From positions 1-53,334 of the forward strand of contig CAUZFZ010000055.1 in NCBI GenBank assembly GCA_963579025.1: a DNA stretch of 53,334 nt. Direction: 5' to 3'. The notes under the pieces were generated by a model. That model was given only the letters and a program-made list of their open reading frames with translations, did no database searches and was not told the origin of the DNA. Below are positions 16,389 to 25,419 of the stretch, piece after piece. A program made the translations under genes and the position numbers. Source of the DNA: CAUZFZ01 sp963579025. Lineage in GTDB: Bacteria > Planctomycetota > Planctomycetia > Planctomycetales > Planctomycetaceae. Numbering within the stretch: position 1 is the first letter of the stretch; every line of letters starts with the position of its first letter.

Positions 16389-16868
16389 ATGAGCAGTAAC
16401 TCCGATGCCGTTGTTTTTGAAATGTCCTACGGATCATTTCAGTCTCGATACCGATGGATGTTTCCGTTTCTGTGTATCCCGGGTCTGGGCGGAATCCCCG
16501 TCGGCATTTTCTGGAACGAAGGCTGGGAAATGGCTAACCGGCCAGTCGAGCCATGGGCCGCCACAGTCATGATCGAGACGTTTGCGTTTCTATGTCTGCT
16601 GGCCGGGGGTTGCGCCTGGTACGCCTCCAGGCTCAACCGGAAGTCGCCACAGCGGGTCGTTGTTACGGAAACCGAAATGATCGTCCCGAAAGGGATGTTC
16701 TCGCGAGTCGAACTGACACTGCCCCTTGCGGACATCAAAGTGTCGGTATTCAACTTGGGATTCGTCACGCAGTTGCAAATCAAACACGCTCGCAAAAAGG
16801 TCCTGCTGACCTCTGCGTTGTCTCCGTCCGATGAGGAATTTGAACAGCTCCTCGACCACGTGACGTAG
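16389..16868 (+). CDS. Small membrane protein with PH-like C-terminal domain
   Basis: 159 residues. Two membrane helices are visible at about 22-42 (MFPFLCIPGLGGIPVGIFW) and 57-79 (ATVMIETFAFLCLLAGGCAW). After them comes a strand-rich cytoplasmic region: RVVVTETEMIVPKG, SRVELTLPLADIKVSVF, TQLQIKHARKKVLLTSALS. That pattern of TM pair plus about 75 residues of beta-strands resembles bacterial PH-domain (bPH/YdbS-like) membrane proteins, but the match is only by shape. It lies between the palindromic element and the convergent AAA/TPR operon, 113 bp from the end of the latter. No partner is evident. Confidence 0.7.
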   Translation: MSSNSDAVVFEMSYGSFQSRYRWMFPFLCIPGLGGIPVGIFWNEGWEMANRPVEPWAATVMIETFAFLCLLAGGCAWYASRLNRKSPQRVVVTETEMIVPKGMFSRVELTLPLADIKVSVFNLGFVTQLQIKHARKKVLLTSALSPSDEEFEQLLDHVT

Positions 16869-16981
16869 CCACGGCACTGTGAGAAGCACCCCATTCTGAG
16901 TTCCCGTCGTTCGCCTTGCGGCGGCTTGGGCGCCTCGGTTGCAGGCGACTGAAGCCACCCAGGCATGCATATACGTCACGA

Positions 16982-18508
16982 TTATTCCGCTGCTTCCGCG
17001 ATCGCTGCTTTCAGTAATTCGTAGTGCTCCAGTGCAGCCTGCAGGTGCGGGTGCTCGTGGCCGGTGGCCTCGCCGAACGCCTTGAAGATTTCGACGACGC
17101 GACGCGCCAAGGGTTCGGCTTCGAGGAGGCGGTTGGTGTCCACGAGTAACCGAGCCAGGTTGTTGAGGGCTGTCGCGACATCGGGGTGGTCGCGGCCGAA
17201 GGACTGCTCGGCGATGGTCAGGGCGCGACGATAAAGGGGCTCGGCCTCGGGGAGACGGTTGGTGGCCTTGAGTAACAGGGCCAGGTTGTTCAGGGCGGCG
17301 GCGACATGGGGGTGGTCGCGGCCGAGGGACTGCTCGGCGATGCTCAGGGCGCGACGCATCAGGGGTTCGGCTTCTGGGAGACGGTTGGCGTCCTGAAGGA
17401 ACTGAGCCAGGTTGTTGAGGTCTCTGGCGAGATCCGGGTGGTCGGGGCCGAAGGACTGTTCGTCGATGGACAGGGCGCGACGCATCAAGGGTTCGGCTTC
17501 GGTGAGACGGTTGGTGGTCTTGAGTAACAGGGCCAGGTTGTTCAGGTCTCTGGCGACGGGGTGGTCGGGGCCGAAGGACTGCTCGTCGATGGACAGGGCG
17601 CGACGCATCAGGGATTCGGCTTCTGTGAGACGGTTGGTGGCTTGGAGTAATGCGGCCAGGTTGTTGAGGGCTGTGGCGACGTGAGGGTGGTCGGAGCCGT
17701 AGTGTTCTTCTTCCAGGTCCAGCACTCGACGTTTCAGCGTCTCGGAGCGGTCGTACTGCCCAAATACCTGACAGAGTTCGGCAAGTTCCTCACTCCACGC
17801 GACGAAGTGCGGCTTCAACACTGGTGAAGGGTCGTCGCCGACGTCTGTGAGTCGTTGTTCGAGTTCCGCCATGCGGAAGCGTTTCTGCTCGACGGGCAAT
17901 CCGGCGATCATGTCGTAGCCCGGGAAGGACTCACTCTGGCCGGCAGCGACAGTGGCGGCGGCGGAGACGAATTCGAAGTGGTGGCTGCGGTAGCGCCACA
18001 GGTCGGCCGCCTTTGTCGCGATCAGGATGGCGGCGTACTCGGACATCCAGAAGACCACAGGACACTGAAACTGCTCCCAGCGTTCCCGCGACAGATTCAA
18101 GGCGGTCAGCACCGGCTGATCGGCCGCCTCGGCGGGCAGCAGCGGTTCGACATCGGTGACGAAGATCGCCGCCGGCGTCTGTGCGGGCGCGTTGACTCCG
18201 CCGCGATCGATCTGCTGGCGGACGGTGTCGTAGATATCCGTCGTGTCCTCGGTCAGCGCGACGACTGCGATCGTGGGATACTCGCGGCACAGCTCTTTCA
18301 CCAGCCCGAGCCGCAGCGTCAGGTTCGTGCAGACGGCAAAGCTAAGCGAAAACGTGCCCTCCGAGGCGAACAGCATGCGACGAAATCCGGCCAGCTCCGA
18401 CGTCTGCCGCTCGAGTTCCTCAGCCGACAGCGCACCTGCTGCCGGCACCGGCGCTGACAGGACGCTCGTGGAGTCGGAGACTTTCGCGGCGAGCTTCGAG
18501 GTGGCCAT
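16982..18508 (-). CDS. Degenerate STAND-like NTPase domain fused to kinesin-light-chain TPRs
   Basis: 508 residues. After a flexible N-terminus, residues about 38-200 look like a P-loop NTPase that has lost its Walker A: where a GxxxxGK[ST] loop is expected there is ASEGTFSLSFAVCTN. A Walker-B-like strand PAAIFVTDVEPLL follows at 112-124. Then LNLSRERWEQFQCPVVFWMS with WRYRSHHFEF at 171-180, a block I associate with STAND-type ATPases. Residues about 252-495 are 42-residue kinesin-light-chain TPRs (consensus EAEPLMRRALSIDEQSFGPD, HPDVATALNNLA). The gene starts 3 bp after the stop of the AAA ATPase gene, so the two are coupled and the ATPase is the likely active partner. A role in signalling or conflict, with the TPRs sensing a ligand, is inference from architecture. 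Confidence 0.85.
   Translation of the reverse strand: MATSKLAAKVSDSTSVLSAPVPAAGALSAEELERQTSELAGFRRMLFASEGTFSLSFAVCTNLTLRLGLVKELCREYPTIAVVALTEDTTDIYDTVRQQIDRGGVNAPAQTPAAIFVTDVEPLLPAEAADQPVLTALNLSRERWEQFQCPVVFWMSEYAAILIATKAADLWRYRSHHFEFVSAAATVAAGQSESFPGYDMIAGLPVEQKRFRMAELEQRLTDVGDDPSPVLKPHFVAWSEELAELCQVFGQYDRSETLKRRVLDLEEEHYGSDHPHVATALNNLAALLQATNRLTEAESLMRRALSIDEQSFGPDHPVARDLNNLALLLKTTNRLTEAEPLMRRALSIDEQSFGPDHPDLARDLNNLAQFLQDANRLPEAEPLMRRALSIAEQSLGRDHPHVAAALNNLALLLKATNRLPEAEPLYRRALTIAEQSFGRDHPDVATALNNLARLLVDTNRLLEAEPLARRVVEIFKAFGEATGHEHPHLQAALEHYELLKAAIAEAAE
17040..17755 (-). repeat. 126-bp coding repeats (42-residue kinesin-light-chain TPRs)
   Basis: Five full units and a partial one lie in tandem. 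Adjacent units share long identical DNA blocks, such as the stretch coding for EAEPLMRRALSIDEQSFGPD in two neighbours. One unit (around 17541-17580) is a codon short: it reads SFGPDHPVARDLNNL where its neighbour reads SFGPDHPDLARDLNNL. Identity at DNA level suggests ongoing unit turnover. Confidence 0.9.
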
Positions 18509-18511
18509 GAG

Positions 18512-19855
18512 CTAGTCCCCGTTCGCGTCGGCGTCGGACTCGGCCGGTGGTTCCGAAATAACCGGCGGTTCCAGATCGTGGAGGGCCGGATGCAGGCCGT
18601 ACCATTCCCGGTCATTGCGATACAGCAGCAGCGCACGACTCTGCAGGAGTTCCCGGAAGGCCGGTTCATTGTCCTTCGAGGGGACCACTCGTCCGTCCGT
18701 TCTGGCCTGAAGCAGCAATGGCCAGTGCTCGGGGCGTAGCTGCCGCTGATAAGTCCGCAATGCGTCCTCATGACAGCGACGCAGGGCTGCGGCCTTGATC
18801 GGCAGATCGCCCGAGATGATCGCTTCCCGAATCAGCGTCATCAGTTCCGTCGGCTGGCCGCCGCTCAGTTTGATCAGACTGGTTTCGACGCTCTTGTTGT
18901 GGAACAGGTCCGCGTGTGTGGCGTCCACGCTCTTCAATCGGTTGGCGATGATCTCGCGGAACAGGTCGATGCCCTTGCGGTGAGCACGCAACGCCGGGGG
19001 CGGAGTCGCTGTTTTTGTCATCGGAATGACGGGCAGCTCACCCCCGTAGCGGGCTTCGATGGCCTGCTCGTGATGGGAATAGGCCAGTTCCAGCGGCAGC
19101 GTGTAGACGACGTGGCATTCAAACGCCGTCATCTGAGCGGCCCGGTGCACGAACAGGTGTTCGGTCGTCGTACACTCGGCAGACGGATGCACTCGTGTGA
19201 TTATCTTGTCCAGGTCGTCCACAACGATGACCAGGTCCCGGTAGCCTTTCTTCTGGAGTTCCTGCTTCGCCGTGCCAATCACATCGTTCGCGGCATGGAC
19301 CCAGTTGGTGGTGTCCGGTTCCAGCAGCTTGCGGACTTCGAGCCGTGCGTCCGGACTGTGCTTGATCGTGCCCGCCAGCGTGGCCATGCCGGCATCGAGT
19401 TTGATGCCGTCCAGTTCCACTTCACTGAACGCCAAGTCCTTCAGACGCTCCCAGCGGTCGCGGAAGTAGCCCGGCTGCAGTTCGACCTTGAGTCGTTCGC
19501 GGAGATCGGTGGCGAGCTGCCGAATGATGGCGATCAGGACCTCGGGGAAGTCCACGTCGTTTCGGTCCATGTGGTCGTCGGCTCGGACGAGCACAACGAA
19601 GTAGCGTTCGCCAGCATCGTCCGCTTCCTGCAGGTGATGCTGCAGTCGGAACAACTCCGTCGACTTGCCACTGCCAGGATGTCCGGTGATGACCTGGCAG
19701 GTCGCGGCGTCCGCCAGACGAATCTTTCGCGCCACGCGCCGCACGATTTCCGTGTCACCCCGAGCCGCGTCCAGGTCGACATACAGGTCCGCCTGCCCGG
19801 AAGTCAGAGGCGTGGGAGCGAAGGCCGCGTAGATCTGTTTGATGTCCGAACTCAT
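18512..19855 (-). CDS. AAA/STAND-family ATPase, active partner of the TPR protein
   Basis: 447 residues from the ATG at 19855 (MSSDIKQIYAAF). A longer frame from 20083 is rejected because its extra 76 residues are Arg/Pro-rich, unlike a domain, and run into the divergent gene. Walker A is GHPGSGKST at 58-66, Walker B is LVIVVDDLDK at 208-217, and a late helix GGQPTELMTLIREAI resembles a sensor-2/winged-helix region. The C-terminal 60 residues end in an acidic tail (ESDADANGD). There is no signal peptide or membrane helix, so it is cytoplasmic. Fold and motifs resemble ORC/STAND-like AAA proteins. With the next gene 3 bp away it forms a two-gene unit in which this protein keeps the catalytic residues and the other supplies TPRs. 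Function unknown. Confidence 0.85.
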   Translation of the reverse strand: MSSDIKQIYAAFAPTPLTSGQADLYVDLDAARGDTEIVRRVARKIRLADAATCQVITGHPGSGKSTELFRLQHHLQEADDAGERYFVVLVRADDHMDRNDVDFPEVLIAIIRQLATDLRERLKVELQPGYFRDRWERLKDLAFSEVELDGIKLDAGMATLAGTIKHSPDARLEVRKLLEPDTTNWVHAANDVIGTAKQELQKKGYRDLVIVVDDLDKIITRVHPSAECTTTEHLFVHRAAQMTAFECHVVYTLPLELAYSHHEQAIEARYGGELPVIPMTKTATPPPALRAHRKGIDLFREIIANRLKSVDATHADLFHNKSVETSLIKLSGGQPTELMTLIREAIISGDLPIKAAALRRCHEDALRTYQRQLRPEHWPLLLQARTDGRVVPSKDNEPAFRELLQSRALLLYRNDREWYGLHPALHDLEPPVISEPPAESDADANGD

Positions 19856-20110
19856 TGGTCTGTTATCGCACAAAGATGAAAGACGGTCGAGTCGCGGTCC
19901 GGTGCCGATTTCAAACGCGGACTCGTCGACCGGGGCACAGTGAGCATGACCCGGTCTGGACGGCCGGTCACAGTCCTCAGCGAGCAGTTTATCAGAATTT
20001 GGTCGCCGGCTGGCGCGAGTTGATCGACTCAATCCGTTGACCGGTAATTGACGGCGACGATCTCTATCATGTCGGATCTTCAATTCACGTCACTGAGCTG
20101 GAAGCCGGAC

Positions 20111-23100
20111 ATGACACGTCAACTCGGGATCTTCGTCATTGTGCTGTCGGTGCTGGTAGCGGCATGGGCTCAACTGCCAACGCTGGGGCAGGAGAAACAA
20201 CGTCGTGATCGCGGAAAGAAGAAGGCTGCGCCCGCAGCCGGTCGTCAGGATGCGAAGAACACGAAGACGGGCAAGGCCGAACCGACGCGTGATCCTGCGT
20301 TCCAGAAGTATGGCATCTACGCGAAGACGGCTGCGATTGCTGCCGAGGCGAAGCCAGTCGTCACCGCCCTGCCCCTCGAACTGAAGAAGGGCGACCGGAT
20401 TGCTCTGATCGGCAATACGCTGCTGGAGCGATCGCAGCACTTCGGCTACACGGAAACACTGCTCCATTCGCATTTCCCGGACCTCGAACTGGTCGTGCGC
20501 AATCTGTGCTGGCCGGCGGACACCGCCGACATCCAGCCACGGCCGGCGAACTATGCGAACCTCGATCAGCACCTGACGCACGAGCAGGCCGATGTCATCA
20601 TCGCCTCATTCGGATTTAACGAATCGTTCGCGGGAAAGGATGGGCTGGCTGCATTCGAGAAGTCGCTGTCAGAGTACCTGGCCGCGCTGAAATCGAAGGC
20701 GTTCAACGGAAAGTCCGCGCCGCGAATCGTGCTGGTCTCACCGATCGCCAATGAGAATGTCTCCGGTGTCAACGCGGCCGACATGAACAACGAGCGGATC
20801 AAGCTCTACGTCGATGCCATGCGTCGCATTGCCGGTCAGCAGAAAGTCGGTTTTGTCGATGTTTACACGCAGACGCTGCAGGCAATGGCGAGTCGCGGCA
20901 CGGACCTGACGATCAATGGCTGTCACCTGACCGAACAGGGCTACGCCACGTTCGCACTGAAGTTCTTTCAGCAGACGTTCGGCGTCAGTGAGTCGGTCGC
21001 CAGCGGCTACCTGCGTGAGAGCGAAGCCCTGAGAAAGACGATCGTTGATCGGAACCGGCAGTTCATGCGGCGTTTCCGGCCGGTCAACACCTTCTATTAC
21101 ACCGGCAACCGCAACGGCAGCTACGGATACCTCGACTTCCTGCCGGCCATGCGCAACTTCGACATCCTGGTCGCCAATCGCGACCGGCGAATCTGGGACA
21201 TTGTGCAGGGCAAACCGGTCTCTGGCCCGATTGACGATTCCAACGTCCCGCCATTGCCGGAAACGAAAGAAAGTCGCGGAGCCAATCGATGGATGTCGGC
21301 GGCCGACGAGATGAAAGAGTTCACCGTTGACCCGCGGTTCGAGCTGAACCTGTTCGCCGGTGAGGAGGAGTTTCCCGACATCGCCGCGCCAATTCAGATG
21401 CGTTGGGATTCGCGCGGTCGGCTGTGGGTCAGTTGTTCGACGACGTATCCGCACGTGTATCCCGGTAATGAACCCAACGACAAACTGGTCATTCTCGAAG
21501 ACACCGACAACGACGGCAAAGCCGACAAATCGACCGTCTTCGCCGACGACCTGCACATCCCGCTGTCGTTCGAATTCGGTGACGGCGGCGTGTACGTCTC
21601 GGAAATGCCAGACCTGACATTTATCAAAGACACCGACGGCGACGGCAAAGCCGATCTGCGACGTCGCGTGTTGACGGGATTCGGCACGGAGGACTCGCAT
21701 CACGCACTGCACGACTTCACGTGGACGCCGGATGGCGATCTGCTGTTTCGCGAGTCGATCTTTCATCACTCGCAGGTAGAAACGCCCTACGGTCCCGTTC
21801 GCCAGCAGAACAGCGGCTGGTTCCGCTTTGAGCCACGCACGCAGCGACTGACCAGCTTTGGCACCTATCACAGCACGAACCCATGGGGTGTCACATTCGA
21901 TGACTGGGGTCAGCATGTGGCCAGCCACCCGATCTTTGCATCGGCGTTTCACTCACTTGATCCACCGTATCCGCTGCAGCATCCGAAACCGGCCGGACTG
22001 CGAGCGTACTCGGGAACGTGCGGTCAGGAGTTCGTCGACTTCAGCACGTTCCCCGAAGAACTGCAGGGCGGATTCATCAAGGTCCGCTACAAGCCCACGA
22101 ATCGCGTCGAGATTCACAAGTGGAACGAGTACGAGTTCGGTTACGACGAGGAGTACGTCAGCGATCTGATCTTCTCGTCGAATCTCAGCTTCATTCCGGT
22201 CGACCTGAGGTACGGACCGCGCGGAGCGATGTATGTCTGCGACTGGTACAACCCGGTGAAGGGGCACGCTCAGTATTCACTGCGTGACGAACGCCGCGAC
22301 CGGCATTCCGGACGCATCTGGCGTATCACTGCGAAGGGAAAGTCGCTGCAGGGACCGCCGAAGATTGCGGATGCATCCATCGGCGAATTGCTCGACATCC
22401 TGAAGCGTCCCGAATATCGATATCGATACTGGGCCAAGCGCGAACTCCGCGAGCATGATCCCGCGGTGGTCAAGTCGGCCCTCGACAAATGGGTCAACGA
22501 ACTGGACCCGTTCCCGCCACGGTTCCGTCACCACCAGGTGGAAGCCATCTGGGCTTACCGCAACATTGACGCAGTGAACCCCGGGCTGCTCCGCGAGGTA
22601 CTGACCTGCGAGGAACACCACGCCCGGGCGGCAGCGACCCGGCAACTGCGCTACTGGCACTCGAAAATTCCCAACGCAGCGCGTCTGCTGCGACGATCGG
22701 CGAATGATGCCAATGGACTGGTCCGTATGGAGGCCGCGATCGCTGCGAGCTACGTTGGCTCGAAAGAAGCACTCGACGCGGCGCTGGACGTGTACAAGTA
22801 CCCGCGCGAAGGACACCTGGCGTATGCGATCACGTGTGCTCTTGGTTCCGAAGCGTTGCGGCGTCATTGGGAAGACAACCCGGACTACAACGTGGCGAAA
22901 CTTCTCAAGAGCGCCAAACGCAGCAGCGGTCTGAAAGAACCCGCACCCAGTGCATCGGAAGCACAGTTCGACAGCCAGCCGAACTTGAAGACGGTCCGTA
23001 TCGCCTGCGTCCCCGAACGCATGCGGTTCACCGTCGAGCAGTTTGCAGTGAAGACCGGTCAGCCGGTGAAGATTGTCTTCGCAAACCCGGACGCCACGGA

Positions 23101-23950
23101 TCACAACCTGGTCGTCGTTCGCCCCGATGCACTTGCGGAAGTCGGCATGGCAGCCAACGCCATGGCCCGCGACCCAAAGAACGCGAACTCGGACTTCGTC
23201 CCGTCCGACAAGGCGAGTCTGATCCTGCAGGCGTCGCCCATGATTGGTCCGACCCGCAAGTCACTGGTCCATGTGATGCGGTTCAAAGCGCCGACCGAGC
23301 CGGGCGTGTATCCGTTCGTCTGCACGTTCCCCGGTCACTGGGTGATCATGAACGGAGTCATGGCTGTGGCTGATGACCTGAAAGACGTCGAAGCCATGCT
23401 GGCCGAGCGCAAGCCCACGATGGTCAAAGAGTGGAAGATGGCCGACTTCCCGCAGGTGACCACGAAGACCGACGAAGAAACGGTGATGCGAGGCATGCAG
23501 GCGTTCGTAAAAGCCCGCTGCAATCAGTGTCATGCCGTAGCCGGACATGGCATCAACCTGGGTCCGGACCTGACGGAGATCGGCAAACGGCTGAAAGGAA
23601 CGAAGCTCCTGCAACAGCTTGTGGAACCGTCGACTGAGATCAACAAGAAGTTTCAGACAAACCAGTTCCTGCTGGAGAGCGGCAAGCTGATCTCCGGCGT
23701 GATCGTCAAAGAAACAGACACCGAGTTTCACGTTGTCAGCAACCTGCTGATCCCAACGGCAATCACAAAAGTGCCCAAGGCCCAGATCGACGAGCAGTTT
23801 CCGTCGACGGTTTCACCAATGCCGCAGGGCATGATCAACGTGCTGACGCGTCCGGAAATCGTGGACATGCTGTCCTTCCTTGAAACCGGCTACAAACTGC
23901 CACCGCACCTGCAGCACAAACACCCTCACGGGGACTCACTTCGGAATTGA
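20111..23950 (+). CDS. Five-domain secreted protein: SGNH, PVC dehydrogenase propeller, HEAT, cupredoxin, cytochrome c
   Basis: 1279 residues from the ATG at 20111, which begins a signal peptide (MTRQLGIFVIVLSVLVAAWA). Domains in order: an SGNH-like domain, about 90-290 (RIALIGNTLLERSQ, FGFNESF, INGCHLTEQGY); a PVC-type dehydrogenase beta-propeller, about 400-740, with calcium-type loops DTDNDGKAD and DTDGDGKAD; HEAT-like helices, about 755-915; a cupredoxin, about 960-1085, with copper ligands His998, Cys1071, His1076 and Met1080 in the azurin-like spacing C-x4-H-x3-M; and a cytochrome c with CNQCH at 1137-1141. The order suggests that electrons pass from the propeller's substrate to copper and then to haem within one periplasmic chain. 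The SGNH serine block is weak (GNTLLE), so hydrolysis is uncertain. The 3' end overlaps the convergent gene by 25 bp. Confidence 0.95.
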   Translation: MTRQLGIFVIVLSVLVAAWAQLPTLGQEKQRRDRGKKKAAPAAGRQDAKNTKTGKAEPTRDPAFQKYGIYAKTAAIAAEAKPVVTALPLELKKGDRIALIGNTLLERSQHFGYTETLLHSHFPDLELVVRNLCWPADTADIQPRPANYANLDQHLTHEQADVIIASFGFNESFAGKDGLAAFEKSLSEYLAALKSKAFNGKSAPRIVLVSPIANENVSGVNAADMNNERIKLYVDAMRRIAGQQKVGFVDVYTQTLQAMASRGTDLTINGCHLTEQGYATFALKFFQQTFGVSESVASGYLRESEALRKTIVDRNRQFMRRFRPVNTFYYTGNRNGSYGYLDFLPAMRNFDILVANRDRRIWDIVQGKPVSGPIDDSNVPPLPETKESRGANRWMSAADEMKEFTVDPRFELNLFAGEEEFPDIAAPIQMRWDSRGRLWVSCSTTYPHVYPGNEPNDKLVILEDTDNDGKADKSTVFADDLHIPLSFEFGDGGVYVSEMPDLTFIKDTDGDGKADLRRRVLTGFGTEDSHHALHDFTWTPDGDLLFRESIFHHSQVETPYGPVRQQNSGWFRFEPRTQRLTSFGTYHSTNPWGVTFDDWGQHVASHPIFASAFHSLDPPYPLQHPKPAGLRAYSGTCGQEFVDFSTFPEELQGGFIKVRYKPTNRVEIHKWNEYEFGYDEEYVSDLIFSSNLSFIPVDLRYGPRGAMYVCDWYNPVKGHAQYSLRDERRDRHSGRIWRITAKGKSLQGPPKIADASIGELLDILKRPEYRYRYWAKRELREHDPAVVKSALDKWVNELDPFPPRFRHHQVEAIWAYRNIDAVNPGLLREVLTCEEHHARAAATRQLRYWHSKIPNAARLLRRSANDANGLVRMEAAIAASYVGSKEALDAALDVYKYPREGHLAYAITCALGSEALRRHWEDNPDYNVAKLLKSAKRSSGLKEPAPSASEAQFDSQPNLKTVRIACVPERMRFTVEQFAVKTGQPVKIVFANPDATDHNLVVVRPDALAEVGMAANAMARDPKNANSDFVPSDKASLILQASPMIGPTRKSLVHVMRFKAPTEPGVYPFVCTFPGHWVIMNGVMAVADDLKDVEAMLAERKPTMVKEWKMADFPQVTTKTDEETVMRGMQAFVKARCNQCHAVAGHGINLGPDLTEIGKRLKGTKLLQQLVEPSTEINKKFQTNQFLLESGKLISGVIVKETDTEFHVVSNLLIPTAITKVPKAQIDEQFPSTVSPMPQGMINVLTRPEIVDMLSFLETGYKLPPHLQHKHPHGDSLRN

Positions 23951-24672
23951 TCTTCAAGACAACGCGTTGTGTGTGGCAGGTCGACTGACTGGCCGGCAAG
24001 TGCCAGGCCCCGCAGGTGACCGTGAAGCGTAGTCACCGCAGCGAGCGTGTCCACGTCATACCACACCGGCAACAGACCGAACTGCAGATTGATCTCGCGA
24101 AGTCGCTCCACGGTCTGTCCGAAAACACCTGGGCTGCTCCACTCGATCGAATCGAACAGGGCGCTTCCACGGCGGGCTGGTCCGCGTAGTCCGATCAGCC
24201 AGTACCCACCGTCGGCAGCCGGCCCAATGACGCAGTCGTGAGAATCCAGCAGGGACCACGCGTCATCGAGATAGCTCGCGGGAATCGAAGGACTGTCCGA
24301 ACCGATCAGAATCGTGCGATCATCATCGGAACAACACCACGTGTCGAAAAATGCCACAATGCGCCCCCCCAAATCCACATCCGGCTGTGGCCAAAGCTGC
24401 CAGTTGTCCGCCACGTTCGTAGTAACCGCATTTATGCGGTTGCCGACCGGCAACAAAATGTCTGCAGCGCTGCCAAACCACTCCCGGGCCTCGTCGCTGT
24501 CCGGAGCAAAGCCGACAACGCGTCGATCACCTGTTGAACTGAATCGACCAAGCAGGTCGCGCACGAAGCACTCGTAGAGTGCCGCGGCCCGTGTGTCGCC
24601 CCAGTCCGCGGCGAGTCGTGTCTTCACACGTCCGGCGACCGGCTGTTTGGCAAACATGCCCAGTGTTTTCAT
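23926..24672 (-). CDS. DUF2064/TIGR04282-type glycosyltransferase-like protein
   Basis: 248 residues from the ATG at 24672 (MKTLGMFAKQPVAGRVKTRL). That opening, with its basic KxPVxGxVKTRL loop, is typical of the nucleotide-binding loop in this family of GT-A-like transferases. Later motifs are LIGSDSPSIPASYLDDAW and VIGPAADGGYWLIGLRG, where the Asp residues probably bind metal and nucleotide sugar. An earlier ATG at 24705 would overlap the upstream gene by 20 bp. The gene lies 13 bp after the glutaredoxin-like gene in the same operon. Its last 25 bp overlap, tail to tail, the end of the five-domain gene. The acceptor is unknown. Confidence 0.85.
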   Translation of the reverse strand: MKTLGMFAKQPVAGRVKTRLAADWGDTRAAALYECFVRDLLGRFSSTGDRRVVGFAPDSDEAREWFGSAADILLPVGNRINAVTTNVADNWQLWPQPDVDLGGRIVAFFDTWCCSDDDRTILIGSDSPSIPASYLDDAWSLLDSHDCVIGPAADGGYWLIGLRGPARRGSALFDSIEWSSPGVFGQTVERLREINLQFGLLPVWYDVDTLAAVTTLHGHLRGLALAGQSVDLPHTTRCLEDQFRSESP

Positions 24673-24685
24673 GACTTCGGTGTTC

Positions 24686-25204
24686 TCAGGAGATCGGCGG
24701 CTCACCTTCGATCAGGCGATGCAGCAGTGTGACATCGACACGACCGCGGAAGCGGACCTTGCCGTCGAATTCGACGACCGGTACGCACGTGTTGAATCGT
24801 TCCTGGAGCTCCGGGTCGTCATCGATGTCGACCTCGATCGCCGCGGGGATCCAGAGACTGTAGGCCCGCAACAGATACCGGACGTCGTCGCACAAGTGGC
24901 AGCCGTCACGTGTGTAAAGCACGACGGAAGTAAACCGTCGCCCGGGTCGAGCTGGCTGCCAGGCGGGTCGTGCCTCATGTCGCAACATTCCCAGTCCGCT
25001 CACGATGGCAACAATCGCAAGGAACGGCCAGAAGACACGGTTCGGGTACCAGAAGTCTGGTAACGGAAACGGAATCGTGGATGCCCGGTCCATTCCGGCG
25101 ACGATCAACAGTCCAATGCCACCGTACAGAAGCAATGAGCCTGTCAGCCAGAAGATCTCGATGCGCGACCGTGAATCGGGCGTCTGGTCGGCATCCTGCG
25201 ACAT
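24686..25204 (-). CDS. Membrane-anchored glutaredoxin-like thiol protein
   Basis: 172 residues. Two membrane helices lie at about 18-38 (WLTGSLLLYGGIGLLIVAGM) and 58-74. Residues about 93-170 form a small thioredoxin-fold domain: VVLYTRDGCHLCDDVRYLL with redox pair Cys102/Cys105, then the cis-proline segment CVPVVEFDGKVRFRG. The CHLC motif and length fit the glutaredoxin-like DUF836 group. It probably faces the cytoplasm and reduces a disulfide near the membrane; the partner is unknown. It is the first gene of a two-gene operon with the DUF2064 protein. Confidence 0.85.
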   Translation of the reverse strand: MSQDADQTPDSRSRIEIFWLTGSLLLYGGIGLLIVAGMDRASTIPFPLPDFWYPNRVFWPFLAIVAIVSGLGMLRHEARPAWQPARPGRRFTSVVLYTRDGCHLCDDVRYLLRAYSLWIPAAIEVDIDDDPELQERFNTCVPVVEFDGKVRFRGRVDVTLLHRLIEGEPPIS

Positions 25205-25419
25205 GTTTCGGACTCACTGGGAACAAGGCCAGGGGCGGAGCCCGAGACGATAAGACACATCCTCGTCGCTGGCCACGTGAAGAAGCGACGGATCCGCAAG
25301 GTTGTCTCAGAATCACGCCGCCGCGACACTCCATGTGACGGCGAAGTTTCGCCCGCAACCGAGTTGCGCCGCTGTGAGGCGGGGCGCGAACACGTTCAAA
25401 CCACTCAGGAGACAGTCAT

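Noticed and set aside
18770..19879. 369-residue plus-strand frame
   Set aside because: Antisense to the AAA ATPase, whose Walker motifs are in the minus frame.
20738..21952. 404-residue minus-strand frame
   Set aside because: Antisense to the SGNH/propeller part of the five-domain gene; composition is that of a shadow.
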